Shown here: in pieces, positions 17,032-25,281 of the stretch
Numbering within the stretch: position 1 is the first letter of the stretch
How the letters are laid out: each line of letters starts with the position of its first letter
NCBI GenBank assembly: GCA_018056165.1
Contig: JAGPGD010000013.1
Span: 1-48,753 of the forward strand
Length of the DNA stretch: 48,753 nt
DNA from: Paludibacteraceae bacterium
GTDB lineage: Bacteria > Bacteroidota > Bacteroidia > Bacteroidales > Paludibacteraceae
Direction of reading: 5' to 3'
Program-made: the position numbers and the translations under genes
Notes under the pieces: model-generated
Database searches by the model: none
What the model was told of the DNA's origin: nothing
The model's input: the letters and a program-made list of their open reading frames with translations, nothing else

Positions 17032-18702
17032 CTAATATCTAAAACTACTTCCTCCAACAAATTCCCGCAGTAAAGAAGTAGGCGGAATTTCACGATCAGG
17101 AATGGCAACAAAATAACTTAAAAATTTTAATAAACGATGCGCTTCCGTATATTCATCACAATATTTAGGTATTTCAGAAAGTAACGGTTCTGCATACCGT
17201 TTTAGTACAGCAAACTCAAAAAGTAAAGCAGAATTAAACATAATGTCTGCATTTTCCTGAAAAGGGAAAATCCATTTTTCTTCCCCTTTCCTTACACTTT
17301 CCCAGCGAGCGATAGTTTCTCGAGCCGAATAATTTCTAAATCTTGAATCGCGGATGATTCGTCGCAACAAGCGTGTATCGGTGGTAGGAATCCAATTATG
17401 ATCATCAATAGAAATGGTAGTCAGAGCAGATACATAAATTTTAAAAGTTGCCTCTTTAGGTATCTTTGGAATTAACTCCGGATTAAGAGCATGTATGCCT
17501 TCAATAATTAAAATGTTTCCTTCTTGAAGTTTTATTTTTTCTCCACGATAATATCGTCGCCCTTCTTCAAAATCAAAGAAAGGCAGCTCAATTTCTTTAC
17601 CTTTCAATAATTGAATCAGATGCCGATTAAGCAATTTTAAGTCTAACGCATGCAAATGTTCAAAATCCAGTTGTCCATTTTCATCCCGCGGTGTTTTTTC
17701 TCGATCTACAAAATAATTATCAAGAGAAATGATAATAGGTTTGAAATGGCAAACCATTAATTGAATAGATAATCTCTTGCTAAAAGTCGTTTTTCCTGAA
17801 GAAGAAGGGCCTGAGACCAATACAAACTTTACTTTATCACCTCGCTGAGCAATCATATCAGCGATCGCTGCTACTTTTTTTTCATGCAAAGCTTCTGAAA
17901 CCTTTATCAAAGTAAAAGATTGTTTGTTTAAACATGCAATGTTAAATTCCCCTACATTACTCAAATTCATTATTTTATTCCATTCAATATACTCTTTAAA
18001 TATCTCATATAATTTTGGTTGTGGAATAATTTCTTCTAATTCGGTTGGATTTTCTCTGTTAGGAATACGAAGCAATAAACCATCATAATAAGGTATTAAA
18101 TCGTATAAACTTAAATAGTCAGTTGAAGGTAATAAAACACCATTATAATAATCTATATAATCATCTATTCGATAAAATTTACAATAAGGAATGCCCAACG
18201 TATCAAAAAGAGTAATTTTATCTTTCTGATATTGTTGCTCAGCAAATAATCTCTTTACTTCTTGTGTCTGTTTTTCTTCTACGATAATGGGTTTAGCTTG
18301 AGAAATAATTAAATTTACTCGTTCTTTGATTTGAGAAAGCAAGGCTGATGTGACAGGTTCATTTAAATTGTTAATAGTGCAGTAATATCCTTTGGAAATA
18401 GGATGTTCAATTCGGAAAACACCATAAGGATATAATTCTGAAAGAGCTTTTGCAATCACCATTGTTAGCGTTCGGACATATACCCGCATTCCTGAAGAAG
18501 TGCTCAAATCAATAAAATCAATATCTTTGGGTTTATATACCAAAAAATTAAGATCTTCAACTTTATAATTGACACGAGCTGCAACTACCTGATATTTTAA
18601 TTTTATATTTAAAGATTGATAAATTTCAAGTAAAGAGGTACCCAAAGGAAAATCATGAAACGAACGCGTATTTTTGCAATAGATAGTTACTTTTTTATCC
18701 AT
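17032..18702 (-). CDS. TGS-domain nucleoside (uridine) kinase
   Basis: Predicted to phosphorylate a nucleoside, probably uridine/cytidine, with NTP. The 556-residue protein joins an N-terminal TGS-like domain (1-65, MDKKVTIYCKNTRSF) and a threonyl-tRNA synthetase second-additional-like region (about 75-220) to a C-terminal uridine kinase/phosphoribulokinase P-loop domain. The kinase domain has the Walker A GPSSSGKTT (298-306), the ISLDNYFVDREKTPRDENG substrate loop, and IIEGIHALNPEL. This fusion is known in Bacteroidota, Firmicutes and some protists as 'nucleoside kinase'. The role of the tRNA-synthetase-like half is unclear. It is divergent from the phosphate cotransporter gene. Confidence 0.87.
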   Translation of the reverse strand: MDKKVTIYCKNTRSFHDFPLGTSLLEIYQSLNIKLKYQVVAARVNYKVEDLNFLVYKPKDIDFIDLSTSSGMRVYVRTLTMVIAKALSELYPYGVFRIEHPISKGYYCTINNLNEPVTSALLSQIKERVNLIISQAKPIIVEEKQTQEVKRLFAEQQYQKDKITLFDTLGIPYCKFYRIDDYIDYYNGVLLPSTDYLSLYDLIPYYDGLLLRIPNRENPTELEEIIPQPKLYEIFKEYIEWNKIMNLSNVGEFNIACLNKQSFTLIKVSEALHEKKVAAIADMIAQRGDKVKFVLVSGPSSSGKTTFSKRLSIQLMVCHFKPIIISLDNYFVDREKTPRDENGQLDFEHLHALDLKLLNRHLIQLLKGKEIELPFFDFEEGRRYYRGEKIKLQEGNILIIEGIHALNPELIPKIPKEATFKIYVSALTTISIDDHNWIPTTDTRLLRRIIRDSRFRNYSARETIARWESVRKGEEKWIFPFQENADIMFNSALLFEFAVLKRYAEPLLSEIPKYCDEYTEAHRLLKFLSYFVAIPDREIPPTSLLREFVGGSSFRY

Positions 18703-18795
18703 AATTTAAACTTCTTAATATAAAATGTATTTTTATTTTGATTGTAAATATACATCTTTTTTTATTTCTTTACTTTTAAGAATTCAAAAATTGAA

Positions 18796-18803
18796 TAACT
18801 TTG
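18796..18803 (+). promoter_or_regulatory. Candidate -7 box for the Na/phosphate cotransporter
   Basis: TAACTTTG matches TAnnTTTG and lies 30 bp before the ATG at 18833. No clear -33 TTTG is present. Confidence 0.4.
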
Positions 18804-18832
18804 TAGTGAAATCTTAAAAAAATGATTATATA

Positions 18833-20662
18833 ATGCATTATACATTTTATGATTTTTTGATTCTGATTGGCTCGTTGGGTATATTCCTTTATGGGATGAA
18901 GGTAATGAGCGAGGGATTACAAAAAATAGCGGGCGAACGTCTTCGTGCTATTATGACTGCAATGACCAAAAACCGTTTTAGTGGAGTTTTAACAGGCTTA
19001 TTGATTACCTCCATAATTCAATCTTCATCCGCAACAACAGTAATGGTAGTAAGCTTTGTAAATGCAGGTTTACTTACACTATATCAAGCTATTACTGTAA
19101 TTATGGGGGCTAATATTGGTACAACAGTTACTGCATGGGTTATTTCTTTATTTGGCTTTAAAGTAAACATTGCTTCTTTTGCGGTTCCCCTTATAGGACT
19201 TTCAATACCTTTTATTTTTTCTTCAAAAAGTAGACGCAAATCTATAGGCGAATTTTTAATCGGATTTGCGTTTTTGTTTATGGGACTTGAAATGTTAAAA
19301 AATTCGGTTCCGGATATTCAAAGTAACCCTGAAATTTTAGCATTTTTTTCCAAATATACTAACTATGGATTTGGGTCAGTTTTATTATTTCTTTTAATAG
19401 GTACCATTTTAACTATTATTGCGCAATCTTCAAGTGCTATAATGGCTATTACCTTGATAATGTGCAGCAAAGGTTGGCTTTCATTTGAACTGGGAGCAGT
19501 GATGGTGCTCGGAGAAAATATTGGTACAACTATTACTGCAAATCTCGCAGCGATACCAGCTAATGTTTCGGCCAAACGTGCAGCTCTGGCTCATCTTATA
19601 TTTAACGTTTTTGGAGTGATTTGGATATTAATATTTTTCTATCCTTTTATAAATTTAATTTCCTATATCATTACTAACTTTGGACCTGGAGATCCAAACT
19701 TATTAACCTCTTTTACCACAAGTTTAGATCCTGAAACTTTAAAAGTAATTTCATCAGATACCACAGCACTCACTTCCGAACAACTAACCCTTAAGCAACA
19801 ATTGCTTCAATATCAACTGGCAACTTCCTATGGATTATCTCTTTTTCACACGCTATTTAATCTTATAAATACATGCCTTTTAATATGGTTTGTTAATTTT
19901 ATTTCTAAGGTTGTATCGTTTATCATCAAACAAAAAGATTCGGATGAAGAATTTCAATTGAAATATATATCAATAGGATTGCTTTCAACTTCTGAACTTT
20001 CTATTCTTCAAGCATGGAAAGAGATTAAAGTTTATGTTGATCGAGCTCAAAGAATGTTTCAAATGGTACGAGAATTATATTATGAAAAAAATGAAGATGA
20101 ATTTGTTAAAAAGTTCAGCAGAATTCAAAAGTACGAAAACATTAGTGATAGGATGGAAATAGAAATAGCTCACTATTTGACAAAGGTAGCAGAAGGGCGA
20201 TTGAGCGAAAAAAGTAAATTTGAGATCCAAACTATGTTGCGAATTATTTCTGAAATTGAAAGCATAGGAGATAGTTGTTACAACCTCGCCAGAATACTCA
20301 TGAGAAAGAGAGAAGACAAAGCAATTTATACTCCTGAAATGGATGAAAATGTAAATAGAATGATGGATTTGGTTGAAAAAGCCCTCACAGAAATGAAAAA
20401 AAATGTAGAAAACAATCAGGCAACCGATCAGGAATTAGCTAAAATTCAAAATTTGGAAAATGAAATAAATAATCTTCGAGATCGGCTTAAATTTCAAAAT
20501 ATTGATGATGTAAAAGAACAAAAATACGATTACTTAGCAAGTGTTACCTATATGGACATAATTGCAGAATGCGAAAAAATGGGCGATTTTATTATCAATA
20601 TTGTTGAAGCATTGAACGAAGCAACGAATAAAAAGGATAAAATTCCATTACTCCAATTATAA
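18833..20662 (+). CDS. Na+/phosphate cotransporter family protein (NptA/PNaS) with PhoU-like tail
   Basis: Inner-membrane symporter that likely imports phosphate with sodium. The 609-residue protein has two inverted PNaS repeats, each with the QSSSA signature: IQSSSATTVMVVS with GANIGTTVTAW, and AQSSSAIMAITLI with GENIGTTITANLA. About eight membrane segments are predicted, to about residue 365. The C-terminal 200 residues are soluble, helical and PhoU-like (ISEIESIGDSCYNLARIL, ECEKMGDFIINIVEAL), as in many bacterial NptA homologues. No Pho-type regulatory site or pst genes lie nearby. It converges with the 2-oxoacid oxidoreductase operon. Confidence 0.92.
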   Translation: MHYTFYDFLILIGSLGIFLYGMKVMSEGLQKIAGERLRAIMTAMTKNRFSGVLTGLLITSIIQSSSATTVMVVSFVNAGLLTLYQAITVIMGANIGTTVTAWVISLFGFKVNIASFAVPLIGLSIPFIFSSKSRRKSIGEFLIGFAFLFMGLEMLKNSVPDIQSNPEILAFFSKYTNYGFGSVLLFLLIGTILTIIAQSSSAIMAITLIMCSKGWLSFELGAVMVLGENIGTTITANLAAIPANVSAKRAALAHLIFNVFGVIWILIFFYPFINLISYIITNFGPGDPNLLTSFTTSLDPETLKVISSDTTALTSEQLTLKQQLLQYQLATSYGLSLFHTLFNLINTCLLIWFVNFISKVVSFIIKQKDSDEEFQLKYISIGLLSTSELSILQAWKEIKVYVDRAQRMFQMVRELYYEKNEDEFVKKFSRIQKYENISDRMEIEIAHYLTKVAEGRLSEKSKFEIQTMLRIISEIESIGDSCYNLARILMRKREDKAIYTPEMDENVNRMMDLVEKALTEMKKNVENNQATDQELAKIQNLENEINNLRDRLKFQNIDDVKEQKYDYLASVTYMDIIAECEKMGDFIINIVEALNEATNKKDKIPLLQL

Positions 20663-20790
20663 GCTGATTTCGAATAATTAATAAGAATGGAAAAATTTTA
20701 ATTTGAATTATTTTGTTCTCATCTTTACCCTAAAAAATTTTCCTAATGGTCTGGATAAATTCATTTCGCATGATAACTTGCGATAAAACA

Positions 20791-20820
20791 AAAACGCCGA
20801 CTCATGAGGAATTATCGGCG
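20791..20820 (-). terminator. Intrinsic terminator of the 2-oxoacid:ferredoxin oxidoreductase operon
   Basis: On the minus strand CGCCGA (20820-20815) pairs with TCGGCG (20800-20795) across a 14-nt loop and is followed by TTTTTGTTTT. It lies about 30 nt past the stop of the last gene of the minus-strand operon. Confidence 0.75.
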
Positions 20821-20849
20821 ATAAGGAGACTTTATCAAAAATCAACTTT

Positions 20850-21404
20850 TTATTCAACTTTGTGCTCCAATTGAATAATTTCCATTCCTGTTTGGATGGC
20901 TTTTTCATTCAAAGGAATTAAATGATGATAACGTTCAGGCAGTGATTTTTCCAAACCTTTTAGAACATTTTCCATTTTTACAATGGGGTGTATTTTTAAA
21001 TAACCACCTAAAATAATCATATTTAATGTTTTAGCCATATCGTGAGCATAAGCATATTCAATAGCATCAATGCGATAAATGTTGATGTCTTTTCTGGTAG
21101 GGAATTTATGAAAATTGTTGCCATCATAAATAAGAATGCCACCTGGTTTCACTTTACTTTCAAATTTTTCTAACGAAGGTTGATTTAAAATAATAGCAGT
21201 ATCGTATGAATTGAGCACAGGAGAACTGATTTTTTCATCGCTCAAAATTACAGTTACATTGGCTGTCCCACCACGTTGTTCAGGTCCGTAAGAAGGCATC
21301 CAACTTACTTCCATACCCTGCATCAAACCAGAATAAGCCAATATTTTACCCATTGAAAGAACCCCTTGCCCTCCAAAACCAGAAATTATTATTTCTTCTT
21401 TCAT
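20850..21404 (-). CDS. 2-oxoacid:ferredoxin oxidoreductase, gamma subunit
   Basis: Gamma subunit of a CoA-acylating 2-oxoacid oxidoreductase that turns a 2-oxoacid plus CoA into acyl-CoA, CO2 and reduced ferredoxin. The 184-residue protein opens with the family motif IISGFGGQGVLSMGKILA and has the SYGPEQRGG segment (about 39-47) typical of these gamma domains. It is the last of four genes in the order ferredoxin-alpha-beta-gamma, followed by an intrinsic terminator. The gap from the beta gene is about 70 bp. The substrate (branched-chain 2-oxoacid or 2-oxoglutarate) cannot be decided from this subunit. Confidence 0.92.
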   Translation of the reverse strand: MKEEIIISGFGGQGVLSMGKILAYSGLMQGMEVSWMPSYGPEQRGGTANVTVILSDEKISSPVLNSYDTAIILNQPSLEKFESKVKPGGILIYDGNNFHKFPTRKDINIYRIDAIEYAYAHDMAKTLNMIILGGYLKIHPIVKMENVLKGLEKSLPERYHHLIPLNEKAIQTGMEIIQLEHKVE

Positions 21405-21476
21405 AATTTAAATGTTAGCAATGAAAGTATTACTTTATCACTTTCAATTATTTAGTTTATTTTTTGAATTGAAAAT

Positions 21477-22238
21477 TTAAATATTTTTTAAATCTCCCAG
21501 CGGATATTCAGGAAACATATTTTTCTCCATCCATTCATTTGCCTGTTCAGGTGTCATTTTCCATCCTGAATTACAAGTAGAAACAACTTCAACAACAGAT
21601 GTTCCCTTGTTCATCATAGAATTTTCAAAAGCTTTTTGAATAGCTTTTTTTGTTTTTCGAACCGTAGCTACCGTATGGACACTTTGACGAGTTACGTAAC
21701 ATGTTCCGGGTAATTGAGCTAACAAATTAGTAATGTTCAATGGATAACCATTTAAAGCAATATTCCGTCCATAAGGTGTGGTAGAAGTCACCATTCCCTC
21801 AAGGGTAGTTGGTGCCATCTGTCCACCTGTCATGCCATAGATAGCGTTATTGATAAAAATGATTACAATATTTTCTCCTCGATTGCAAGCATGGATTGTT
21901 TCTGCTGTACCAATGGCTGCTAAATCACCATCTCCTTGATAAGTAAATACATAACGGTCAGGAAGTAATCTTTTAATAGCTGTTGCCACTGCTGGTGCAC
22001 GACCATGAGCTGCTTCTTGCCAATCAATATCAAGATAATTGTAAGCAAAGACAGCACAACCTACAGGAGCAATTCCAATGGTTTTGTCTTGAATGTCCAT
22101 TTCTTCAATTACTTCAGCAATCAGTCTGTGCACCAAGCCATGACTACAACCTGGGCAATAATGCATTGGCGTATCATTCAAAACTTTTGGTTTTTGATAT
22201 ACCAAATTTTCTGGCTTGATTATCTCATTTATTGTCAT
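21477..22238 (-). CDS. 2-oxoacid:ferredoxin oxidoreductase, beta subunit (thiamine-PP binding)
   Basis: Catalytic thiamine-diphosphate subunit of the oxidoreductase. In 253 residues it shows the early HYCPGCSHGLVHR motif, the TPP/Mg signature starting GDGDLAAIGTAETIHA and ending near FINNAIYGMTGGQ, and the conserved GRAPAVATAIKR segment. It lacks the four-cysteine Fe-S set of the pyruvate enzymes beyond the CPGC pair, as in the VOR/KOR-like short beta subunits. It lies between the alpha and gamma genes on the minus strand. Confidence 0.92.
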   Translation of the reverse strand: MTINEIIKPENLVYQKPKVLNDTPMHYCPGCSHGLVHRLIAEVIEEMDIQDKTIGIAPVGCAVFAYNYLDIDWQEAAHGRAPAVATAIKRLLPDRYVFTYQGDGDLAAIGTAETIHACNRGENIVIIFINNAIYGMTGGQMAPTTLEGMVTSTTPYGRNIALNGYPLNITNLLAQLPGTCYVTRQSVHTVATVRKTKKAIQKAFENSMMNKGTSVVEVVSTCNSGWKMTPEQANEWMEKNMFPEYPLGDLKNI

Positions 22239-22293
22239 TTTATACTTTAATTAATTTACAACTTAATAAACTTTTTTATTGACTGCTTGCAGT

Positions 22294-23397
22294 TTAAGGT
22301 AACATCATTTTTTTTAACTGATCCAGCACTTCATCAGGAGAAGGAACAATTCCCCCCATTCTACCGTAAAAGTTAACAGGAATATGTCCATTGACCGCCA
22401 AACGTACATCCTCCACCATTTGACCAGCATTCATTTCTACTGTTAAGATAGATTTCAAAGAATTGGACAAATTATTTATAATGTTAGTTGGGAAAGGATA
22501 CAAAGTAATGGGTCGCAGTAAACCTGCTTTAATTCCTTCAGCTCGTGCCATTTCAACAACTTTCTGGCAAACACGAGCACATGTTCCAAAAGCTACCATC
22601 AAATATTCTGCATCGTTGGTTTTCATTTCTTCATAGCGTACTTCGTTTTTTTCTATTTCGCGGTAGCGACTTTGAAGACGAAGATTAATAGCCTCCATTA
22701 GTTCAGACTGAAGTTCCAGCGAAGTAATAATGTTAGGTTTGCGGTCTGGGGTTTTACCTAACGTTGCCCATGGATATTTTTCCCTGATTTCAGCTTCAGT
22801 ATGACGTGGCTTGAATGGTGGCAAAACTACTTTTTCCATCATTTGTCCAATAATTCCATCGGCAAGCATCATGACAGGAGTACGATATTGAAAAGCAAGA
22901 TCAAATGCTAAACCAATGAAATCAGCCATCTCCTGCACAGAAGCTGGAGCCAATGTAATCAGTTTATAATCGCCATGCCCTCCACCTTTTACTGCCTGAA
23001 AATAATCTCCCTGACTTGCTTGAATAGTTCCTAAACCTGGTCCGCCGCGCATTACATTAACTATTACAGCCGGTAATTCAGCAGATGTCATGTATGAAAT
23101 TCCTTCTTGCATAAGGCTTACTCCAGGACTCGAAGAGGAAGTCATGGCTTTCTTTCCGCAACCAGCAGCTCCGTATACCATATTGATAACAGCTACTTCA
23201 CTCTCAGCTTGTAAAACTATCATCCCTGTTGTTTCCCATGGTTTAAGTTCCATGAGCGTTTCCATAACTTCGGATTGAGGAGTGATAGGATATCCAAAAT
23301 AAGCGTCGCAGCCACAACGTACAGCAGCATGAGCAAGTGCCTCATTGCCTTTCATTAGCAGAACCTCTTCATTATTTTGTTTGTTTTTATTATCCAT
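22294..23397 (-). CDS. vorB: 2-oxoacid:ferredoxin oxidoreductase, alpha subunit (VorB-like)
   Basis: Alpha subunit pairing with the thiamine-binding subunit. The 367-residue protein begins with LLMKGNEALAHAAVRCGC and contains FGYPITPQSEVMETLMEL, then MTSSSSPGVSLMQEGISYM and NVMRGGPGLGTIQASQGDY. All of these are typical of the VorB (3-methyl-2-oxobutanoate dehydrogenase) family used by anaerobes for branched-chain 2-oxoacids. 2-oxoglutarate is the main alternative substrate. An overlapping four-gene unit with the ferredoxin upstream and beta/gamma downstream supports one complex. Confidence 0.92.
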   Translation of the reverse strand: MDNKNKQNNEEVLLMKGNEALAHAAVRCGCDAYFGYPITPQSEVMETLMELKPWETTGMIVLQAESEVAVINMVYGAAGCGKKAMTSSSSPGVSLMQEGISYMTSAELPAVIVNVMRGGPGLGTIQASQGDYFQAVKGGGHGDYKLITLAPASVQEMADFIGLAFDLAFQYRTPVMMLADGIIGQMMEKVVLPPFKPRHTEAEIREKYPWATLGKTPDRKPNIITSLELQSELMEAINLRLQSRYREIEKNEVRYEEMKTNDAEYLMVAFGTCARVCQKVVEMARAEGIKAGLLRPITLYPFPTNIINNLSNSLKSILTVEMNAGQMVEDVRLAVNGHIPVNFYGRMGGIVPSPDEVLDQLKKMMLP

Positions 23398-23426
23398 TTT
23401 TATATTATCTTACCATTAAGAAATTA

Positions 23427-23651
23427 TTAAACTTTCATTTTATATACAGTGATACAGGCATCGGGGCAAACGTAAGCACACGCTACACAACCCACGCATG
23501 CCTCAGGATTAGTTAGTTGAGAAAAATTATATCCTTTTGAATTTGCTTCTTTTGATAAAGACAGGCATCGAGGAGGACAAGCAACTACACATAAATTGCA
23601 TCCTTTACACCGTTCAATGTCTATTACAACAGCACCTTTAATTTTTGCCAT
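23427..23651 (-). CDS. 2x[4Fe-4S] ferredoxin, delta subunit of the oxidoreductase
   Basis: Carries electrons out of the 2-oxoacid oxidoreductase. The 74-residue protein has two clusters: CKGCNLCVVACP (about 15-26) and CVGCVACAYVCP (about 52-63), each CxxCxxCxxxCP. It is the first gene of the operon, 29 bp before the alpha gene, which fits the delta subunit of a VOR/KOR complex. Confidence 0.95.
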   Translation of the reverse strand: MAKIKGAVVIDIERCKGCNLCVVACPPRCLSLSKEANSKGYNFSQLTNPEACVGCVACAYVCPDACITVYKMKV

Positions 23652-23743
23652 TTTTTGATCTTTTAATCTTTTAATTTTCTAATGATATATTCTGAAGTTT
23701 TTCTGTTTTAAAAAAACTTTTAATACTTATCATTTTTTCGTTG

Positions 23744-23751
23744 CAAAATTA
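23744..23751 (-). promoter_or_regulatory. Candidate -7 box for the oxidoreductase operon
   Basis: Reads TAATTTTG on the minus strand, matching TAnnTTTG, with a leader of about 85 nt before the ferredoxin ATG. The -33 region shows no TTTG. Confidence 0.4.
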
Positions 23752-23848
23752 GTCAAATTTTATAAATCAGGGTGATAATTGTGGTAATATTGCTTTTTTG
23801 GTAAGAGTTATTTAACAAAGTGACAAGCTAAACTATTCAATTTCAATG

Positions 23849-24616
23849 TTATTTATGTTGTTTGAATAGCCAACTTAAAAAATCAGGTTGTGCAAAAGCA
23901 TAATCCCAACTATTATGTCCTACGCCTGGGAATTCAATATATTCTACTTTTTGAGAGCCATTGGCTTTTAGCTCAATAAAAGCATTTCGTGAATGTTCTG
24001 GTGAGACAACATCATCGCTGCCACCATGATAAATACGAATGGGCATATGACGAACTTTTTTAAGTCGTTCTAAACTCACTCCTCCACAAATAGGAATAGC
24101 TGCTGCAAATTTTTTAGGTTGTCTGCAAATTAAATCAAAAGTTCCCATTCCTCCCATCGAAAGCCCTAATACATATATTCGGTTTTTATCCACAGCTTCT
24201 TCTTTTGTGATTTTATTCAGAAGACGGATAACAAGCTGCATAGAAGGTGTTGGTTTTTTGGTATTTAAAAAAGCAAAATCTTTCCCTTCCTGATAAACAG
24301 GTGCCCAAAAATCATTTTCAGGACATTGAGGAAAAACAACTATTGCAGGATAATTTTCTCTGTTTTGGGGATCAGTAAAAAGTGAAGATCCATGAACAAG
24401 CTGTTTTTCATTATCTTTTCCTCGTTCGCCAGCTCCGTGTAAGAAAAGAACTAAAGGATAGGATTTAGTTTTGTCATAGTTTTCTGGAAATAAAATACGA
24501 TAAGGCAACGTATCACCTTTATAAATAAATTCTTTTTTCAGAAATAATTCATTTTGAGCTGATAAGGGAATAAAAATCAGACAAGAAACCATTAAAAAGA
24601 AAAGTTTTTTCATCAT
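23849..24616 (-). CDS. Secreted alpha/beta-hydrolase esterase
   Basis: A 255-residue protein with a signal peptide (MMKKLFFLMVSCLIFIPLSAQ) and an alpha/beta-hydrolase fold of the phospholipase/carboxylesterase or PHB-depolymerase-like group. The oxyanion strand is LVLFLHGAGERG (56-67). The nucleophile elbow is GLSMGG with Ser153. A likely acid is Asp202 in GGSDDVVSP, and the base His234 in GVGHNSWDY. It should act in the periplasm or outside the cell; the ester substrate is unknown. A copy of the 43-bp palindromic repeat sits 16 bp upstream of the start. Confidence 0.85.
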   Translation of the reverse strand: MMKKLFFLMVSCLIFIPLSAQNELFLKKEFIYKGDTLPYRILFPENYDKTKSYPLVLFLHGAGERGKDNEKQLVHGSSLFTDPQNRENYPAIVVFPQCPENDFWAPVYQEGKDFAFLNTKKPTPSMQLVIRLLNKITKEEAVDKNRIYVLGLSMGGMGTFDLICRQPKKFAAAIPICGGVSLERLKKVRHMPIRIYHGGSDDVVSPEHSRNAFIELKANGSQKVEYIEFPGVGHNSWDYAFAQPDFLSWLFKQHK

Positions 24617-24631
24617 ACAAAAATTATTAAA

Positions 24632-24674
24632 ATGAATAACCCGGAGGCAAGCCTCAAGGAATTCTTTTGATTAA
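24632..24674 (+). repeat. 43-bp palindromic repeat, copy 1
   Basis: Begins ATGAATAACCC and ends GGAATTCTTTTGATTAA, with the core GAGGCAAGCCTC. It is near-identical to copy 2 (33452) and the reverse complement of copies 3 (37970) and 4 (40341). It lies between the CYTH gene stop and the esterase start. The outer stem positions are mismatched here, leaving a 5-bp core. Confidence 0.85.
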
Positions 24675-24713
24675 ATGTTAGTAAAAAATCATAATATAGT
24701 AAACCTTACTTGC

Positions 24714-25199
24714 TTAAAAATCTTTATTTTCCCAGTTTTTGTAAGGATTTTTTCTTAACTGAGCATTATAAAATCTTTCCTCTCCTGTTACTTCTTTGCC
24801 TAACCAATCGGGTTTTTGAATAGGAGTGTTTTCACTTTCCAATTCTATTTCGGCAATGATAAGTCCTTCATTTTCGCCATGAAATTCATCAATTTCAAAA
24901 CGTTGACCTTTAAAAATTACTTCATAACGAGTTTTTTCAATAATCCCTGGTTCGCATAGCTGAAGCAATTCCTGAGCATCTTGCAAAGGAATTTCTTTTT
25001 CCCATTCATAACGACTTAATCCATTTTTTTCTGTTTTTCCCTTGATGGTAATAAATCCTTTTTCTTGATTTTTGACACGAATACGAACAGTTCGTTCTGG
25101 TACAGAACATAAATATCCCTGAATAATAGTATAACTATTTTTAATCCATGGCTTGAAATCACCTTTTACCAAATATTTACGTTCAATTTCTTTTCCCAT
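24714..25199 (-). CDS. CYTH-domain protein (triphosphate tunnel enzyme)
   Basis: Belongs to the CYTH superfamily, whose bacterial members hydrolyse inorganic triphosphate, thiamine triphosphate or related compounds. The 161-residue protein starts with the hallmark EIERKYLV (4-11). It carries the alternating charged strands of the tunnel: RTVRIRVKN, GFITIKGKTE, RYEWEKEIP, KTRYEVIFKG, EIDEFHGENEGLIIAEIELE. The size fits stand-alone inorganic triphosphatase-type members. It is a single gene between the AddB-like nuclease and the esterase; the exact substrate cannot be read from the sequence. Confidence 0.9.
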   Translation of the reverse strand: MGKEIERKYLVKGDFKPWIKNSYTIIQGYLCSVPERTVRIRVKNQEKGFITIKGKTEKNGLSRYEWEKEIPLQDAQELLQLCEPGIIEKTRYEVIFKGQRFEIDEFHGENEGLIIAEIELESENTPIQKPDWLGKEVTGEERFYNAQLRKNPYKNWENKDF

Positions 25200-25281
25200 T
25201 TTAAAAAACAGAAAACTTGATTATAATAATGCAAATTTATGAAATAAATTTAAGTATACTCCAGATTTTTTTAACTTATTG

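Noticed and set aside
20708..20908. 66-aa minus-strand ORF after the oxidoreductase gamma gene
   Set aside because: It overlaps the 3' end of the gamma gene in another frame and spans the intrinsic terminator; no recognisable domain.
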